Below are positions 27,499-37,366 of a stretch of DNA of 64,000 bases, piece by piece. A program made the translations under genes and the position numbers. Source of the DNA: Gallionella sp. (lineage in GTDB: Bacteria > Pseudomonadota > Gammaproteobacteria > Burkholderiales > Gallionellaceae); NCBI GenBank assembly GCA_003153155.1, contig PLWV01000012.1, forward strand, positions 1 to 64,000. Direction: 5' to 3'. Numbering within the stretch: the first letter of the stretch is position 1; each line of letters begins with the position of its first letter. The notes under the pieces are model-generated. The model searched no databases. It saw only the letters and a program-made list of their open reading frames with translations, and was not told the origin of the DNA.

Positions 27499-27722
27499 TC
27501 ATCCTGCGGATTGGGAACTGGTGCTCGGATTTGGTTGAGCAAATCCTCGGCGTGCAATTCCGTTTCGGCAAAAATCACTTTGATAACGCATGACGCATCG
27601 CTGGCCAACTCACCACGTATCTGTTTGGCCCGGTCTGACGCTGCACGAAACGCATCGTGCTGTTCCAGCTTTTCCAAACGGCGGATCGGTGTTTCAAAGA
27701 TCTTGTAAACGAAGTAAGGCAT
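27495..27722 (-). CDS. small hypothetical protein
   Basis: A 75-residue protein starting MPYFVYKIFETPIRRLEKLE, with RAASDRAKQIRGELASD and VIKVIFAETELHAEDLLNQI. It looks cytoplasmic, mixed alpha/beta and charged. It overlaps the next gene by 4 bases, which supports it being real. Function unknown. Confidence 0.6.
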   Translation of the reverse strand: MPYFVYKIFETPIRRLEKLEQHDAFRAASDRAKQIRGELASDASCVIKVIFAETELHAEDLLNQIRAPVPNPQDD

Positions 27723-27773
27723 TTCAGTCTTTCATGAAGTTAATACAAACCCGGTTTTTTGAATATTGAACGA

Positions 27774-28349
27774 TCAGGACTTGGGGACGGGCTTCAGAAA
27801 AGTCACTACTTTCGATCCGGGCTCGTTTTTGCTCGAACAACTGCCCTCCCCGACCCCGGCGTCCCGCTCCGCTTCGTGCAATAGATTGATCACATCCACA
27901 TAGTGTTTTTGCTTCACCATCATGAGTGCCGTGAGACCGCCGTCGTTGCGCGCCATGACATCGGCGCCCGCCTTCAGCAGCGTCTCGACCACCGCGGTTT
28001 CACCATAACCTGCCGCCAGCATCAGGGGGCGGATACCGTAGCTGATGGGCATTTCCACGTTCGCTCCCGCGTCGATGAGTGCCTGCGCCACATCAGGAAA
28101 TCCCCGATCCAGCTCCGCGTTATACGCCGCCTTCATCAGTGGCGTCCAACCGCGTTCATCGCTTGCATTGACTTCCGCACCAGCATCGATCAATGCCAGT
28201 ACCATGGGTAGATTGCCGGCGTGGCAAGCCATCATCAGAAGCGTGGCGCCATCGCCGTCGCTCGAATTGATATCAGCTCCGGCAGCCAACATCCGCCTGG
28301 CGGAATCAACGTCGCCTGACCTTACAACTTGAAGTAATTCTGCAGACAT
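27774..28349 (-). CDS. ankyrin-repeat protein
   Basis: About 191 residues from MSAELLQVVRSGDVDSARRM, with about five ankyrin repeats: ADINSSDGDGATLLMMACHA, AEVNASDERGWTPLMKAAYN, ANVEMPISYGIRPLMLAAGY and ADVMARNDGGLTALMMVKQK. Such repeats bind proteins. No signal peptide is seen. An AGGAAA site precedes the chosen ATG. It lies between the small unknown pair and a cytochrome c gene on the same strand; the partner is unknown. Confidence 0.85.
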   Translation of the reverse strand: MSAELLQVVRSGDVDSARRMLAAGADINSSDGDGATLLMMACHAGNLPMVLALIDAGAEVNASDERGWTPLMKAAYNAELDRGFPDVAQALIDAGANVEMPISYGIRPLMLAAGYGETAVVETLLKAGADVMARNDGGLTALMMVKQKHYVDVINLLHEAERDAGVGEGSCSSKNEPGSKVVTFLKPVPKS

Positions 28350-28398
28350 ACAATTTTCCTTCTTGCGTTGATTCCCAATTCTAAGTTGATCTTGGTTC

Positions 28399-28788
28399 TC
28401 AGTTGTCCTGAGCACCCTGGTTCACCCATTTTTTCAATATCTCGATTTTGTCCTTGGCCAAGCCTCCGCTCATGCCAAACGGCATCTTGATGGAAGCATG
28501 GGCGCGTCCCTCGACCAGCTGAATCAGGATGCTGGTAAAGCTGTCGCCCGGCTTGATGACGGTCCCGAACTTGGTACCCTGCATCAGGCTCTGGTAGGTG
28601 CGCATATCCAACCCGCTTTTCTCGTAGCCCTTGCCTCCCGGCTCGTGGCAGTTCAAACAATAGTCGTGGATGATTGGGGCGACATCATTCTTGTAGCTGA
28701 CTTGTGGCTGCCCCTGCGCAGGAGATCCCAGCGCCGGAAAAGAAAGCACCGCAAGGACAGCACTGCCCAGCAAAAATCTGATTTTCAT
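28399..28788 (-). CDS. monohaem cytochrome c
   Basis: A 129-residue exported protein. The signal peptide is MKIRFLLGSAVLAVLSFPAL with a likely cut after ALG. One haem motif CLNCH (residues about 44-48) follows YKNDVAPIIHDY; the sequence IKMPFGMSGGLAKDKIEIL probably supplies the axial methionine. It resembles the cytochrome domain found in multi-domain c-type oxidases. It lies about 100 bases downstream of petC on the same strand and could accept electrons from the bc1 complex; that is inference from position only. Confidence 0.85.
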   Translation of the reverse strand: MKIRFLLGSAVLAVLSFPALGSPAQGQPQVSYKNDVAPIIHDYCLNCHEPGGKGYEKSGLDMRTYQSLMQGTKFGTVIKPGDSFTSILIQLVEGRAHASIKMPFGMSGGLAKDKIEILKKWVNQGAQDN

Positions 28789-28895
28789 ATTTCACTCCCT
28801 AAAGAGCCCCTCCCCATAAAAATAATATTATTTTAATTCAGGAGGGCGACTGATCACATGCAGCGGAACGGCGCTGCCCCGTTTGAGAACCGGTC

Positions 28896-29537
28896 TTATT
28901 TCAGCTTCGACCAAACTTGATTCTTCACGAAGTAGAGCAACAGAGTCAGAATGACCAAATATCCAATTACATAATAGCCCAGCCTATGCCGCTCCTGCTC
29001 ATGCGGGTCGGCCGCCCATGAGAGAAATGAAACAATATCATGCGCCGTTTTCCTTAATTCATCTCGTTGAGCAGGTTCAGTCGCACTACTAATTCCAAGT
29101 GGATCGGGCATCTTGGTTTCAGGGAAGATGTGATTGCCGGTCATCCCTTCTGGAGTGTTGTAATAGCCCAACAGGTAGGAATACACATAGCTCGCGCCGC
29201 CCTCACGTGCCTTGGTCATCAAGCTTAGATCCGGCGGTACTAATCCAAACGATTGCATGGCCGCCTCGTCGGACATCAGACCGGCAAGCGGCGCATCAAT
29301 CGGTTGGTCGCCACGCCATTCGTCAATCTTTTTCTTGTCGATGCCGAATGTGGCCAGATCGCGATACTTGATGTATTTCAGACTGTGGCAGCTGTGGCAG
29401 TTATTCATCAAGTCGTCCACACCGCGTTCGACAGCCTGCACACTGGTTTCCACCTGGATATTTTCCAGCTTTGCATCTGTGGCCCAGACCGGCGAAGTGG
29501 AACAGTACAGCATCAATACGACAATGAGTTTTTTCAT
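28896..29537 (-). CDS. petC: ubiquinol-cytochrome c reductase cytochrome c1
   Basis: A 213-residue exported cytochrome c1: signal peptide MKKLIVVLMLYCSTSPVWA, then the haem motif CHSCH in NNCHSCHSLKYIKYRDLA, LSLMTKAREGGASYVYSYLL, the MPDPL region with the axial methionine, and a carboxy-terminal membrane anchor (YYVIGYLVILTLLLYFVKN). GGAG is seven bases before this ATG. The start overlaps the petB stop by 4 bases. It is one of the three catalytic subunits of the bc1 complex. Confidence 0.96.
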   Translation of the reverse strand: MKKLIVVLMLYCSTSPVWATDAKLENIQVETSVQAVERGVDDLMNNCHSCHSLKYIKYRDLATFGIDKKKIDEWRGDQPIDAPLAGLMSDEAAMQSFGLVPPDLSLMTKAREGGASYVYSYLLGYYNTPEGMTGNHIFPETKMPDPLGISSATEPAQRDELRKTAHDIVSFLSWAADPHEQERHRLGYYVIGYLVILTLLLYFVKNQVWSKLK

Positions 29538-30790
29538 GTAATATCTCCACGGCGGCGGCGCTGTGGCAATTTGCTTTTTTCCTTGGCCTCGCCCGCGATC
29601 ATAGCTTCCACGTCGGGCGGCAAACCCCGCCTGATGAGCCATCGCTCTTCCGCTTTGGAAATGAAAGGAAGCAGCATGAACAGGATGAAGTAAAAAAATG
29701 TCGCCACTTGTCCCATCACGATGGACTGATTGGTAGGCGGGGTGTAGCCGACATATCCCAGCACCAGCATGTCCGCGACGAACAGGTAAAACGTCACGCG
29801 ATACCAAGGACGGTAATGTGCCCCGCCGGGAATGTGGGAACGATCCAGGTAGGGCATGAAAGAAAACACCATCACCGACAGCCCCATCGCCACCACACCG
29901 CCGACCAGGTTCGGAACCGAGCGCAAGATCGCATAGAAAGGCAGGAAATACCATTCCGGAACAATGTGTGTCGGGGTTTGCATCGGATTGGCCGGAATGT
30001 TGTTGGCGGGTTCAATCAGACTGTTCGGCAAAAAGAACACGAAGATGCAATACACGATCAAAAATATGCCCAGCCCGTACAAATCCTTGATAGTGAAATA
30101 GGGATGGAATGGGATGTTGTCCTTTGCTGCCAGATCGATTCCGCTGGGATTGCTGCTCTTGACGGTATGCAGTGCGACCAGATGCACCACCACCCCACCG
30201 ATGATCAGGAACGGTAACAAATAGTGCAGCGCGAAGAAGCGCGTCAGTGTTGCGTCGCCGACGGCGTAGTCGCCGCGCAACCATGTAACCACTTGTTCGC
30301 CGATGAATGGCGTGGCACGGAACAGATTGGTAATCACGGTCGCGCCCCAGAAGGACATTTGCCCCCACGGCAACAAATAGCCCATGAAAGCAGTTGCCAT
30401 CAACATCAGCAGCAATCCCTGTCCGGTCCACCACATCAGCTCGCGCGGCGCGCGGTAGGAGCCATAATAGAGCGTGCGCGCCATATGGATATAGATCACC
30501 AGGAAGAATGCCGACGCACCAGTGGCGTGCATGAACCGCAACAGCCAGCCGTAATTCACGTCGCGCATGATGTGCTGGATGGAATCAAACGACAGCGTGA
30601 CATCCGCCTTGTAGTGCATGGCCAGAAAAATGCCCGTGGCCACCTGCAGCATCAGCACGAAACCCGCCAGAAAACCGAAATTCCACCAATAGCTGAGATT
30701 GCGGGGGGTCGGATAGCCGGTAAGATCATGCTTGACAAAGCTGGTGAGCGGAAAACGTTGGTCTATCCATTTGATGATTCTGTTTTTCAT
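29534..30790 (-). CDS. petB: ubiquinol-cytochrome c reductase cytochrome b
   Basis: A 418-residue full-length cytochrome b with about eight membrane helices. Landmarks are LSYWWNFGFLAGFVLMLQVA, GWLLRFMHATGASAFFLVIY (haem histidines), GYLLPWGQMSFWGATVITNL, FFALHYLLPFLIIGGVVVHL and the quinol-site PEWYFLPFYAILRSVP. The tail is unusually basic (QRRRRGD). It oxidises ubiquinol and holds both b haems. It sits between petA and petC. Confidence 0.97.
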   Translation of the reverse strand: MKNRIIKWIDQRFPLTSFVKHDLTGYPTPRNLSYWWNFGFLAGFVLMLQVATGIFLAMHYKADVTLSFDSIQHIMRDVNYGWLLRFMHATGASAFFLVIYIHMARTLYYGSYRAPRELMWWTGQGLLLMLMATAFMGYLLPWGQMSFWGATVITNLFRATPFIGEQVVTWLRGDYAVGDATLTRFFALHYLLPFLIIGGVVVHLVALHTVKSSNPSGIDLAAKDNIPFHPYFTIKDLYGLGIFLIVYCIFVFFLPNSLIEPANNIPANPMQTPTHIVPEWYFLPFYAILRSVPNLVGGVVAMGLSVMVFSFMPYLDRSHIPGGAHYRPWYRVTFYLFVADMLVLGYVGYTPPTNQSIVMGQVATFFYFILFMLLPFISKAEERWLIRRGLPPDVEAMIAGEAKEKSKLPQRRRRGDIT

Positions 30791-30799
30791 AGTCGCCTC

Positions 30800-31312
30800 T
30801 TATGCTTCGCCGATGATGATTTTGTCCGCAGCAATAAACCGGTAGGGCGGTACTGCCAGATTTTTCGGTGCAGGTCCACGGGTGACTCGACCGCTATCGT
30901 CATACTGGCTGCCATGACAATGACATGTCCAACCCGGCCCCTCCTTGTTCGGCACACAACCCAAATGCGTGCAGATACCCACCACGACCAGCCATTCCGG
31001 CCGCTTGACCCGCTTTTGATCAGGCTCCGGATCAAACCCACCATCGGAAGCCTCCATCGCCTTGATCTCTTCCTGGGTGCGATGAAAGATAAACACCGGC
31101 TTGCCCTGCCAGGCGACTGTATGCACACCTTCTTCCGGGATGGCAGACAAATCCACTTCTGTCGTGGCCTTGGCCAGTACGTCCGAGCTCGGATTCATGC
31201 TGGCCACAAAAGGCAGGCACGCCGCCGCCGCGCCTGCACCGCCCACGACAGAGGTCACTTTGATTAAAAAATTACGGCGATTAGAATCATCTAAAGTATC
31301 GCTTTCAGCCAT
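30800..31312 (-). CDS. petA: ubiquinol-cytochrome c reductase Rieske protein
   Basis: About 170 residues from [20 protein letters not shown], with a twin-arginine-like RRNFL and an amino-terminal membrane anchor ([18 protein letters not shown]). The 2Fe-2S ligands are in [12 protein letters not shown] and [14 protein letters not shown]. The upstream methionine at 31429 would add an unlikely charged leader before the Tat motif. It begins the petABC operon and is 9 bases from petB. Confidence 0.95.
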   Translation of the reverse strand: MAESDTLDDSNRRNFLIKVTSVVGGAGAAAACLPFVASMNPSSDVLAKATTEVDLSAIPEEGVHTVAWQGKPVFIFHRTQEEIKAMEASDGGFDPEPDQKRVKRPEWLVVVGICTHLGCVPNKEGPGWTCHCHGSQYDDSGRVTRGPAPKNLAVPPYRFIAADKIIIGEA

Positions 31313-31400
31313 TACAATCTCCCAATTAGGAAATTCAGCATATTCTTTATCCGCTAAATTATTTGATAAGTCTTCATCCAAAAATCTAAAATTCTGATCG

Positions 31401-32312
31401 CTATTTCTGCACGGTTTTTTGCAGAACACTACGAATCGCTTCCGGGGTTTTCATGATGTTCATGAAGCTATTTTTACCCATCATGCTCAAATCCGGAAAG
31501 TTGATCGCAATACGAAAACGGGCATATAACGCATAAACCTTGTTGCCCGAAACCAATATTTCGTAAGGTAAATGAGCGGTAGATTTAACATCGTGAAAAT
31601 CAATCTCTTTCATAATGAACCGATCGTCCATGTATTGATCAGCCTCTGTAGCACCTTTCATGGCGACCCCGAATACAGTCTCCTTTTTTCCGGGAATGTC
31701 CACACGATAAACTTTAGTGACACCATTCTTATTGGCGGTCAGTTTCACATCTACTGACTGAACAGCCTCTTCGTAGCTGGCATATTCAGCCAATACACTA
31801 GGTTCGTCGAAATATTCCATGCCAAGCATATAATGATATTTGCGCGCTTGGCTGGCGGTCATTCCCTGTTCCGAACCAAACTCTTCCACCTTGCCCAGCG
31901 CGGCACTCAGCCGCGCGGCCACACTGCTCAAATCGCCTTTCATGCGATACACATTCGCCATGTAGACAGGGTTGGTATAGCTCACTTGCACTTCATTATT
32001 TGATTTTGTGATCGAAACCCTTTGCACCGCACCAAAGCCACCTTGCTCGGAGGCTGCCGCATTCTTTTTCAAATCGTCGTCAGTCACGATTAAAATGTTG
32101 GCATCAGGGTAAGGTGTGTAGTCTCCGACCACTGAAAACCCGCCCGCACTCAAAGCGGCTTTGGCCTGCTCGGATTTCTCGGCGACGGTCCCCGCTCCCT
32201 TTGATGCAAGCACAAATGGCTTCAGCCTCTCGTTATCAGCTGTCACGTTGCCAATACTGAACAGGAATAATGCTGACAACAACATGCTTTTGAGTGTTGA
32301 TCTTTTCATCAT
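31401..32312 (-). CDS. hypothetical exported protein, possibly DUF302-related
   Basis: About 303 residues starting [20 protein letters not shown], a signal peptide probably cut after VTA. The region [40 protein letters not shown] and [18 protein letters not shown] recalls DUF302-like folds, but I am not certain. No cysteines or haem motifs are present, so an electron-carrier role is not supported. GAGG precedes the ATG. It follows cysG by about 30 bases on the same strand and may belong to the end of the dsr transcript. Confidence 0.6.
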   Translation of the reverse strand: MMKRSTLKSMLLSALFLFSIGNVTADNERLKPFVLASKGAGTVAEKSEQAKAALSAGGFSVVGDYTPYPDANILIVTDDDLKKNAAASEQGGFGAVQRVSITKSNNEVQVSYTNPVYMANVYRMKGDLSSVAARLSAALGKVEEFGSEQGMTASQARKYHYMLGMEYFDEPSVLAEYASYEEAVQSVDVKLTANKNGVTKVYRVDIPGKKETVFGVAMKGATEADQYMDDRFIMKEIDFHDVKSTAHLPYEILVSGNKVYALYARFRIAINFPDLSMMGKNSFMNIMKTPEAIRSVLQKTVQK

Positions 32313-32344
32313 GGTTTTCCTCACAAATTATTTGACTACGGATA

Positions 32345-33739
32345 TTAACTTTCTACAGATGCAAATTTCTTAGGGTTAAACCAAGCCAGTTTCTCCCTGA
32401 GCGTGACGACCCCGCCAACGATGATCAAAGTCGGGGCATGCAAATTTTCACGCTGCGCAATTGCCGGCAACGTCGCCAGTGTGCCGGTAACGACACGCTG
32501 GTTTTGCGTGGTTCCTTGCTGTACGATTGCCGCAGGAGTACTGTCCGGCATGCCGTGCGCGACAAGTTCGGCGCAGAGTGTTGCCAGCCCGCGCAACCCC
32601 ATATAAACCACGATGGTTTGTTTTGGCCGGGCCAGCGCGTCCCAATCGAGATTCATACTGCCGTCCTTCAAGTGACCGGTGACGAATATGCAGGATTGCG
32701 CATGATCGCGGTGCGTCAGCGGGATGCCCGCGTAGGCGGACACGCCGGAGGCTGCGGTGATGCCGGGCACGACCTGAAATAGGATGCCATGTTCGGCAAG
32801 AGTTTCGATTTCTTCGCCGCCACGCCCAAAAATGAACGGGTCCCCGCCCTTGAGGCGCAACACGCGCTTACCTTCTTTGGCCAGACGCACCAGCAACTCA
32901 TTGATTTCTTCCTGCGGCATGACGTGATCGTCGCGCTTTTTACCGACATAAATTCGCGTCGCATCGCGCCGGGTCATTTCGAGTATCGGCTTGGATACCA
33001 GATTGTCATAAACCACCACGTCGGCCTTTTGCATCAGCCGCAAAGCGCGAAAGGTCAGCAAGTCCGGATCACCAGGGCCGGCACCGACCAGATATACTTC
33101 GCCAGTCTGTTCAAGCTTCTCGTTTTCCAAAAGACCAAGCAACATGGCTTCAGCACTCGCCTCGTCGCCAGCCAATACTTTTTCGGCGACCGCGCCTTCC
33201 AGAATATTTTCCCAAAATATTCTGCGTTTGGCCGGGTTGGCGATACGCGCTTTGATGGTGTCGCGAAACCGCGCAGAAAATGCGGTCAGGCGACTGTAGC
33301 CTTGCGGAATCAGCGCTTCCAGCTTACCGCGCAACATTCTGGCAAGCACCGGGGACGTGCCGCCGCTGGAAAAAGCCACCATCAACGGCGAACGATCCAG
33401 AATCGACGGCATGATGAACGTGCATAAGTCGGGGCTATCCACCACATTCACAGGAATATTCCGCACACGCGCCTGTTGAGCAACCTGCTGGTTGACGGCG
33501 CTGTCGTTGGTCGCGGCAATAGCCAGCACTACCCCATCCAAATGACCAGGCTTGAAGCGTTCCGCAACATACTCGATGCCATGCAAACCGGTAAAAGCAT
33601 CGATGAGCTCTGGCGCAACCACCTTGACTGTTGCCCCTGCATCCACCAGTACCGACGCTTTGCGATGGGCCACTTCGCCACCGCCGACAACGAGGCACAG
33701 CTTGCCTTTGACGTTCAGAAAAATTGGCAGAAAATCCAT
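32345..33739 (-). CDS. cysG: siroheme synthase
   Basis: A 464-residue trifunctional enzyme. The amino half ([23 protein letters not shown] site) is the precorrin-2 dehydrogenase/ferrochelatase; the carboxy half is uroporphyrinogen-III methyltransferase with [51 protein letters not shown] and [20 protein letters not shown]. It makes siroheme, the cofactor of DsrAB. It lies one base from the TrpD2-like gene downstream of dsrN, so it is likely dedicated to or boosted with sulfite reductase production. Confidence 0.95.
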   Translation of the reverse strand: MDFLPIFLNVKGKLCLVVGGGEVAHRKASVLVDAGATVKVVAPELIDAFTGLHGIEYVAERFKPGHLDGVVLAIAATNDSAVNQQVAQQARVRNIPVNVVDSPDLCTFIMPSILDRSPLMVAFSSGGTSPVLARMLRGKLEALIPQGYSRLTAFSARFRDTIKARIANPAKRRIFWENILEGAVAEKVLAGDEASAEAMLLGLLENEKLEQTGEVYLVGAGPGDPDLLTFRALRLMQKADVVVYDNLVSKPILEMTRRDATRIYVGKKRDDHVMPQEEINELLVRLAKEGKRVLRLKGGDPFIFGRGGEEIETLAEHGILFQVVPGITAASGVSAYAGIPLTHRDHAQSCIFVTGHLKDGSMNLDWDALARPKQTIVVYMGLRGLATLCAELVAHGMPDSTPAAIVQQGTTQNQRVVTGTLATLPAIAQRENLHAPTLIIVGGVVTLREKLAWFNPKKFASVES

Positions 33740-33740
33740 G

Positions 33741-34733
33741 TTAAGTCTTGTCGAAAAAGTTACGGTCGCGCCGTTGCCAATAATCAGCGGCCTGTTGTTC
33801 AGCTTCGGCAGTGCTGGCTGCGCGGCCTAATGCTCTGAGCGCGATGGCTGCCGTGCTCATGACACCGGCCTGTCCATATTCATCTTCTATCGATCCGCGC
33901 CACACAAGCCCTAAGCGAGAGATGACCATTTCGCTATCTTTCAGGTGACGATTATCGAATAGCGCGGGCCAGGTCTCTTGCAACATTTCCCCATCCGCCA
34001 ACATGCGCACAAGGCAAATTGTATCGGGGTTGCGCTCAGTTTCTCCGCTTTCACCTTTAAATACCGCCAAATTTTTATCGCCCAGAATTTTTCCTGCCGC
34101 TTGGTGAATTTCATCGTAGCCGGGATGGAAGATACCCATGATGGAAGTCGTTGCCGAGGCCGGATTCAGCATCCGCACCACACTGTGTACCGGCGAACGC
34201 AGTCCTAACGTAGCTTTCAAGTCAATGATGCGCTGCAGTTCAGGAGACATAACATCTAGCGGCAGAAAAGCAAAATTGCGCTGCTGTAACTGTTGCGCGG
34301 CTTGCGCAAACGACTGACAGCTGGCAATACCCAAGGCTTGAAGTGCGGCGGGGGTGTAAATCCGCCCTGGGGTATTCGCTTGCGTGCCATGCATCAACAC
34401 TTTAATGCCGTGGTTCGCCAACAGCAGCGCAGAGAGCACGAACCATGGCAGTTGCCGGCGTTTTCCGGCGTAGCTGGACCAATCCAGATCGACTGCCGGA
34501 AAGTCTTGCTGAACAGGCAAGGATTGCCGTACTGCGCGCACGAATCCTGCCATTTCTTCAGCGGTTTCTTCCTTGACACGCATCAGCATTAAAAATGCGC
34601 CGAGCTGCTCAGGTTCGATTTGCCCGGACAGGATCATGCCCATAGCCTGCTCGGCTTCTTGCAATGTCAGGCTTCGCGCACCGCGTTTGCCTTTGCCCAG
34701 TGTTTGAATGTATTGCGCGAATGGATGAGTCAT
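33741..34733 (-). CDS. TrpD2/YbiB-family glycosyl-transferase-like protein
   Basis: A 330-residue protein of the anthranilate phosphoribosyltransferase fold: [39 protein letters not shown], then [50 protein letters not shown] and [16 protein letters not shown]. It is diverged from true TrpD and closer to YbiB, a related protein reported in E. coli to bind nucleic acid. It lies between dsrN and cysG. Its role there is unknown; a tryptophan-pathway role is unlikely in this context. Confidence 0.75.
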   Translation of the reverse strand: MTHPFAQYIQTLGKGKRGARSLTLQEAEQAMGMILSGQIEPEQLGAFLMLMRVKEETAEEMAGFVRAVRQSLPVQQDFPAVDLDWSSYAGKRRQLPWFVLSALLLANHGIKVLMHGTQANTPGRIYTPAALQALGIASCQSFAQAAQQLQQRNFAFLPLDVMSPELQRIIDLKATLGLRSPVHSVVRMLNPASATTSIMGIFHPGYDEIHQAAGKILGDKNLAVFKGESGETERNPDTICLVRMLADGEMLQETWPALFDNRHLKDSEMVISRLGLVWRGSIEDEYGQAGVMSTAAIALRALGRAASTAEAEQQAADYWQRRDRNFFDKT

Positions 34734-34756
34734 GTTGTGCCGGGTGAAATTATCAG

Positions 34757-36157
34757 TTAAACCACCGCACGCACCAGCTCGCTTGATCTTTCCGTCTTGA
34801 CCCGCTGAATAAAAGCGACAAAACGGGAAGCCCAGTAGCAGCTGCCGATGGTGCGTAAATGTGTGTAAGATGCCAACAGATTGTTCAGGATGAGTCCATC
34901 CTGTTGACCGTTGATGCCGTGCCCACGCTCGACGCGGTATGCGAACTGACTGTCGGGCGGCAGATTCTCCAAACTTGAATAATGAAATTCGTGCGCCCGA
35001 ATTTGCTTGGCTGGCGCATTCTGCCGTGGCCAGGGATGCGCCGGGTTTTCCGCCAGATGTACATAGCCACGCCCGATGGGCTTGTCATGCATTTGCACAT
35101 CACCGGGTATCGCGTCCACCATCTGGTAAGACTGGCCCTGATAAGTAATGCTGCGCGACAGATACATCAGCCCGCCGCATTCGGCATAGGCCGGCATGCC
35201 GTTTTCGATGGCCTGTTTGATTTGACTGCGTAACGTGACGTTCTTCTCCAGTTCTGCAGCAAACACTTCGGGGAATCCGCCGCCGATATACAACGCATCC
35301 ACATCGGGTAGCTGTGCATCACCAAGGGTGTCGAACGGCACGATTTCAGCACCCGCTGCGACCAGTGCGTCAAGATCGTCGGCGTAATAAAAACCAAATG
35401 CTCGATCGCGCGCCACGCCTATCGTTACCTTGTCTCCACAAGGAAGCACTTTCACTTCGGCTTTGTGCGGGACATCGAGAGCTTGTTTTTTGGACAGCGC
35501 CAGTATTCTATCCAAATCTATCCGGCTCTCGATGACCTCGCCTATCTGTTTGATCTTGGCTGAAGCTGCCGCAGATTCATTACTGGGCATCAAGCCAAGA
35601 TGGCGTTCAATGATGCTGAGTTTTTCATCATGATGAATCGCACCGATCACCGGCACGTCGGTGTAATACTCGATGACGGCGCGCAACTTGGCTTCGTGAC
35701 GGCTGCCACCCAGGTTATTGAGTATCACCCCGGCAATATTGATGTCACGATCGAATGCCTGATAACCGAGAATCAGCGGCGCGATACCGCGCGTCATACC
35801 GCGCGCATCGATCACCAGGAACACCGGAAGGTCGAGCAGTTTTGCTAGTGCGGCGTTGCTATTGCTGCCGTCCAGTGCAAGACCATCGTAGAGACCCTTG
35901 TTACCCTCGACCAGATTGATCTCGGAGCTGTGCTGCTCGAAGGTGGAGACGATGTCGTCGCGTTCCATCAGGTACAAATCCAGATTGCGACAGGCACGCC
36001 CTGACGCTTGGCTGAGCCACATGGGATCGATGTAATCAGGGCCCTTTTTAAACGGCTGGACAGTGTGCCCGCGATTTTTAAACGCGGCACACAAGCCTAT
36101 GCTGACCATCGTTTTTCCGGATGACTTGTGCGCTGCGGAAATCAGCATTCGGTTCAT
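34757..36157 (-). CDS. dsrN: DsrN, cobyrinate a,c-diamide synthase-like amidase
   Basis: About 466 residues from MNRMLISAAHKSSGKTMVSI. The amino-terminal dethiobiotin-synthetase-like ATPase domain (PFKKGPDYIDPMWLSQASG, NLVEGNKGLYDGLALDGSN) is followed by a class I glutamine amidotransferase-like domain (YIGGGFPEVFAAELEKN, AYAECGGLMYLSRSI with the catalytic Cys, EFHYSSLENL). In sulfur oxidisers DsrN is thought to amidate siroheme for DsrAB. The alternative start at 36205 would overlap dsrP by about 40 bases. It follows dsrP as in Allochromatium. Confidence 0.92.
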   Translation of the reverse strand: MNRMLISAAHKSSGKTMVSIGLCAAFKNRGHTVQPFKKGPDYIDPMWLSQASGRACRNLDLYLMERDDIVSTFEQHSSEINLVEGNKGLYDGLALDGSNSNAALAKLLDLPVFLVIDARGMTRGIAPLILGYQAFDRDINIAGVILNNLGGSRHEAKLRAVIEYYTDVPVIGAIHHDEKLSIIERHLGLMPSNESAAASAKIKQIGEVIESRIDLDRILALSKKQALDVPHKAEVKVLPCGDKVTIGVARDRAFGFYYADDLDALVAAGAEIVPFDTLGDAQLPDVDALYIGGGFPEVFAAELEKNVTLRSQIKQAIENGMPAYAECGGLMYLSRSITYQGQSYQMVDAIPGDVQMHDKPIGRGYVHLAENPAHPWPRQNAPAKQIRAHEFHYSSLENLPPDSQFAYRVERGHGINGQQDGLILNNLLASYTHLRTIGSCYWASRFVAFIQRVKTERSSELVRAVV

Positions 36158-36164
36158 GGCGGAA

Positions 36165-37361
36165 TTAATCAGTGGTTCCCCGGCCGGCAATGTATGGCTT
36201 GTCATGAGGAATGAAATTAAGCACCCTGACGCTGACCGTGGTAATTAAAAAAGCAATGCCGAGCCCGCCGCAACCCAGCAGAAACTCCGGGAGAGAGGGT
36301 TGATACAGGCCAATCTGTCCATCGCCGAAACTGCTCTTGGCTTCATAGCCCGGGAAGATGTTCAACGGATAAGCCTGCCCGCCGATGATGAACACATACA
36401 GCAGCGCAAAGCCGCCCAGAATGACCAACATCGAAGCCGTGATCACACTCTTGGTGTTGCCTAAACCGGGAAGAACGATCAGCAGCAGCGGCAGGAGATT
36501 GCCGAGCAGAACATAACCCCACCAGAACAGTTGTGGGTATATACCGCCATCTACCAGGATGAAATGCTCGAAGCCGGATTGGTGCGCGAAATACAGGTTG
36601 GTAAGGTGATATGCCGCGACCAGATACAACGCGCCTATGATGAAAATACCGAGCAGGTTTTTCATGCGCTTTACGATATCAGGTGTGTGTGTGTTTCCAT
36701 TCCAGGCGTATATGGCCGATTGGACGACGTGAAAGACCGCCAACCCCCAAGCGAAGGAAAGGACGATGAACATCGGTGGCAGCAAAGCTGATCCATAAGC
36801 CTGCCTGGCCACGAGGAAAGCGAAGATCAGTCCGGTGCCGGTGGTGAGTATGAATCGCCAGACGAATACCACGAAACCCACCGGCTTCGACCAAGGATTC
36901 ATGCGCTGTTCCATCATGGTCCAGAGATAAATCGCCACCGCGGCGAACATACCGGAATACAACAGGATATTCCAGGCGAATACCGAAGTGATGTTGTAGT
37001 GGGTCGCAGCCACGATGATGCGGTCCGGACGCCCCAGGTCGAGCATCAACACCGTCAGACCTCCGGCCAGCAGCGCGATGGACAGCAGACTGGCGAGCGG
37101 AGCCCTGGCCTTGTAGACGGTTTTGCCAAATACCGAACCGATCGATGCCACATTGAGCACCCCGGAGGCCGCGACGATCATGAATATGGCGAAAATGTGG
37201 GGGATTCCCCAGACGATCTGGTTGTTCATGCCGGTGATGATATGGCCGTGCTCCTCCATCATATGCGCCGCATATAACCCCATCAGCACGACCAAGCCAC
37301 CCGCAGCAACCAGTGCGTAGAAGAGTCTGTTTTTAAACTGCAGCGGAGAGTGGCTGGCCAT
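36165..37361 (-). CDS. dsrP: DsrP, NrfD-family membrane subunit of DsrMKJOP
   Basis: A 398-residue integral membrane protein with about ten helices, NrfD/HybB type. Examples are LFYALVAAGGLVVLMGLYAA, PLASLLSIALLAGGLTVLML, FAWNILLYSGMFAAVAIYLW and LPEFLLGCGGLGIAFLITTV. It anchors DsrO and DsrJ and is thought to exchange electrons with the quinone pool. It follows dsrO by five bases. Members of this family carry no haem themselves. Confidence 0.94.
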   Translation of the reverse strand: MASHSPLQFKNRLFYALVAAGGLVVLMGLYAAHMMEEHGHIITGMNNQIVWGIPHIFAIFMIVAASGVLNVASIGSVFGKTVYKARAPLASLLSIALLAGGLTVLMLDLGRPDRIIVAATHYNITSVFAWNILLYSGMFAAVAIYLWTMMEQRMNPWSKPVGFVVFVWRFILTTGTGLIFAFLVARQAYGSALLPPMFIVLSFAWGLAVFHVVQSAIYAWNGNTHTPDIVKRMKNLLGIFIIGALYLVAAYHLTNLYFAHQSGFEHFILVDGGIYPQLFWWGYVLLGNLLPLLLIVLPGLGNTKSVITASMLVILGGFALLYVFIIGGQAYPLNIFPGYEAKSSFGDGQIGLYQPSLPEFLLGCGGLGIAFLITTVSVRVLNFIPHDKPYIAGRGTTD

Positions 37362-37366
37362 TTTAT

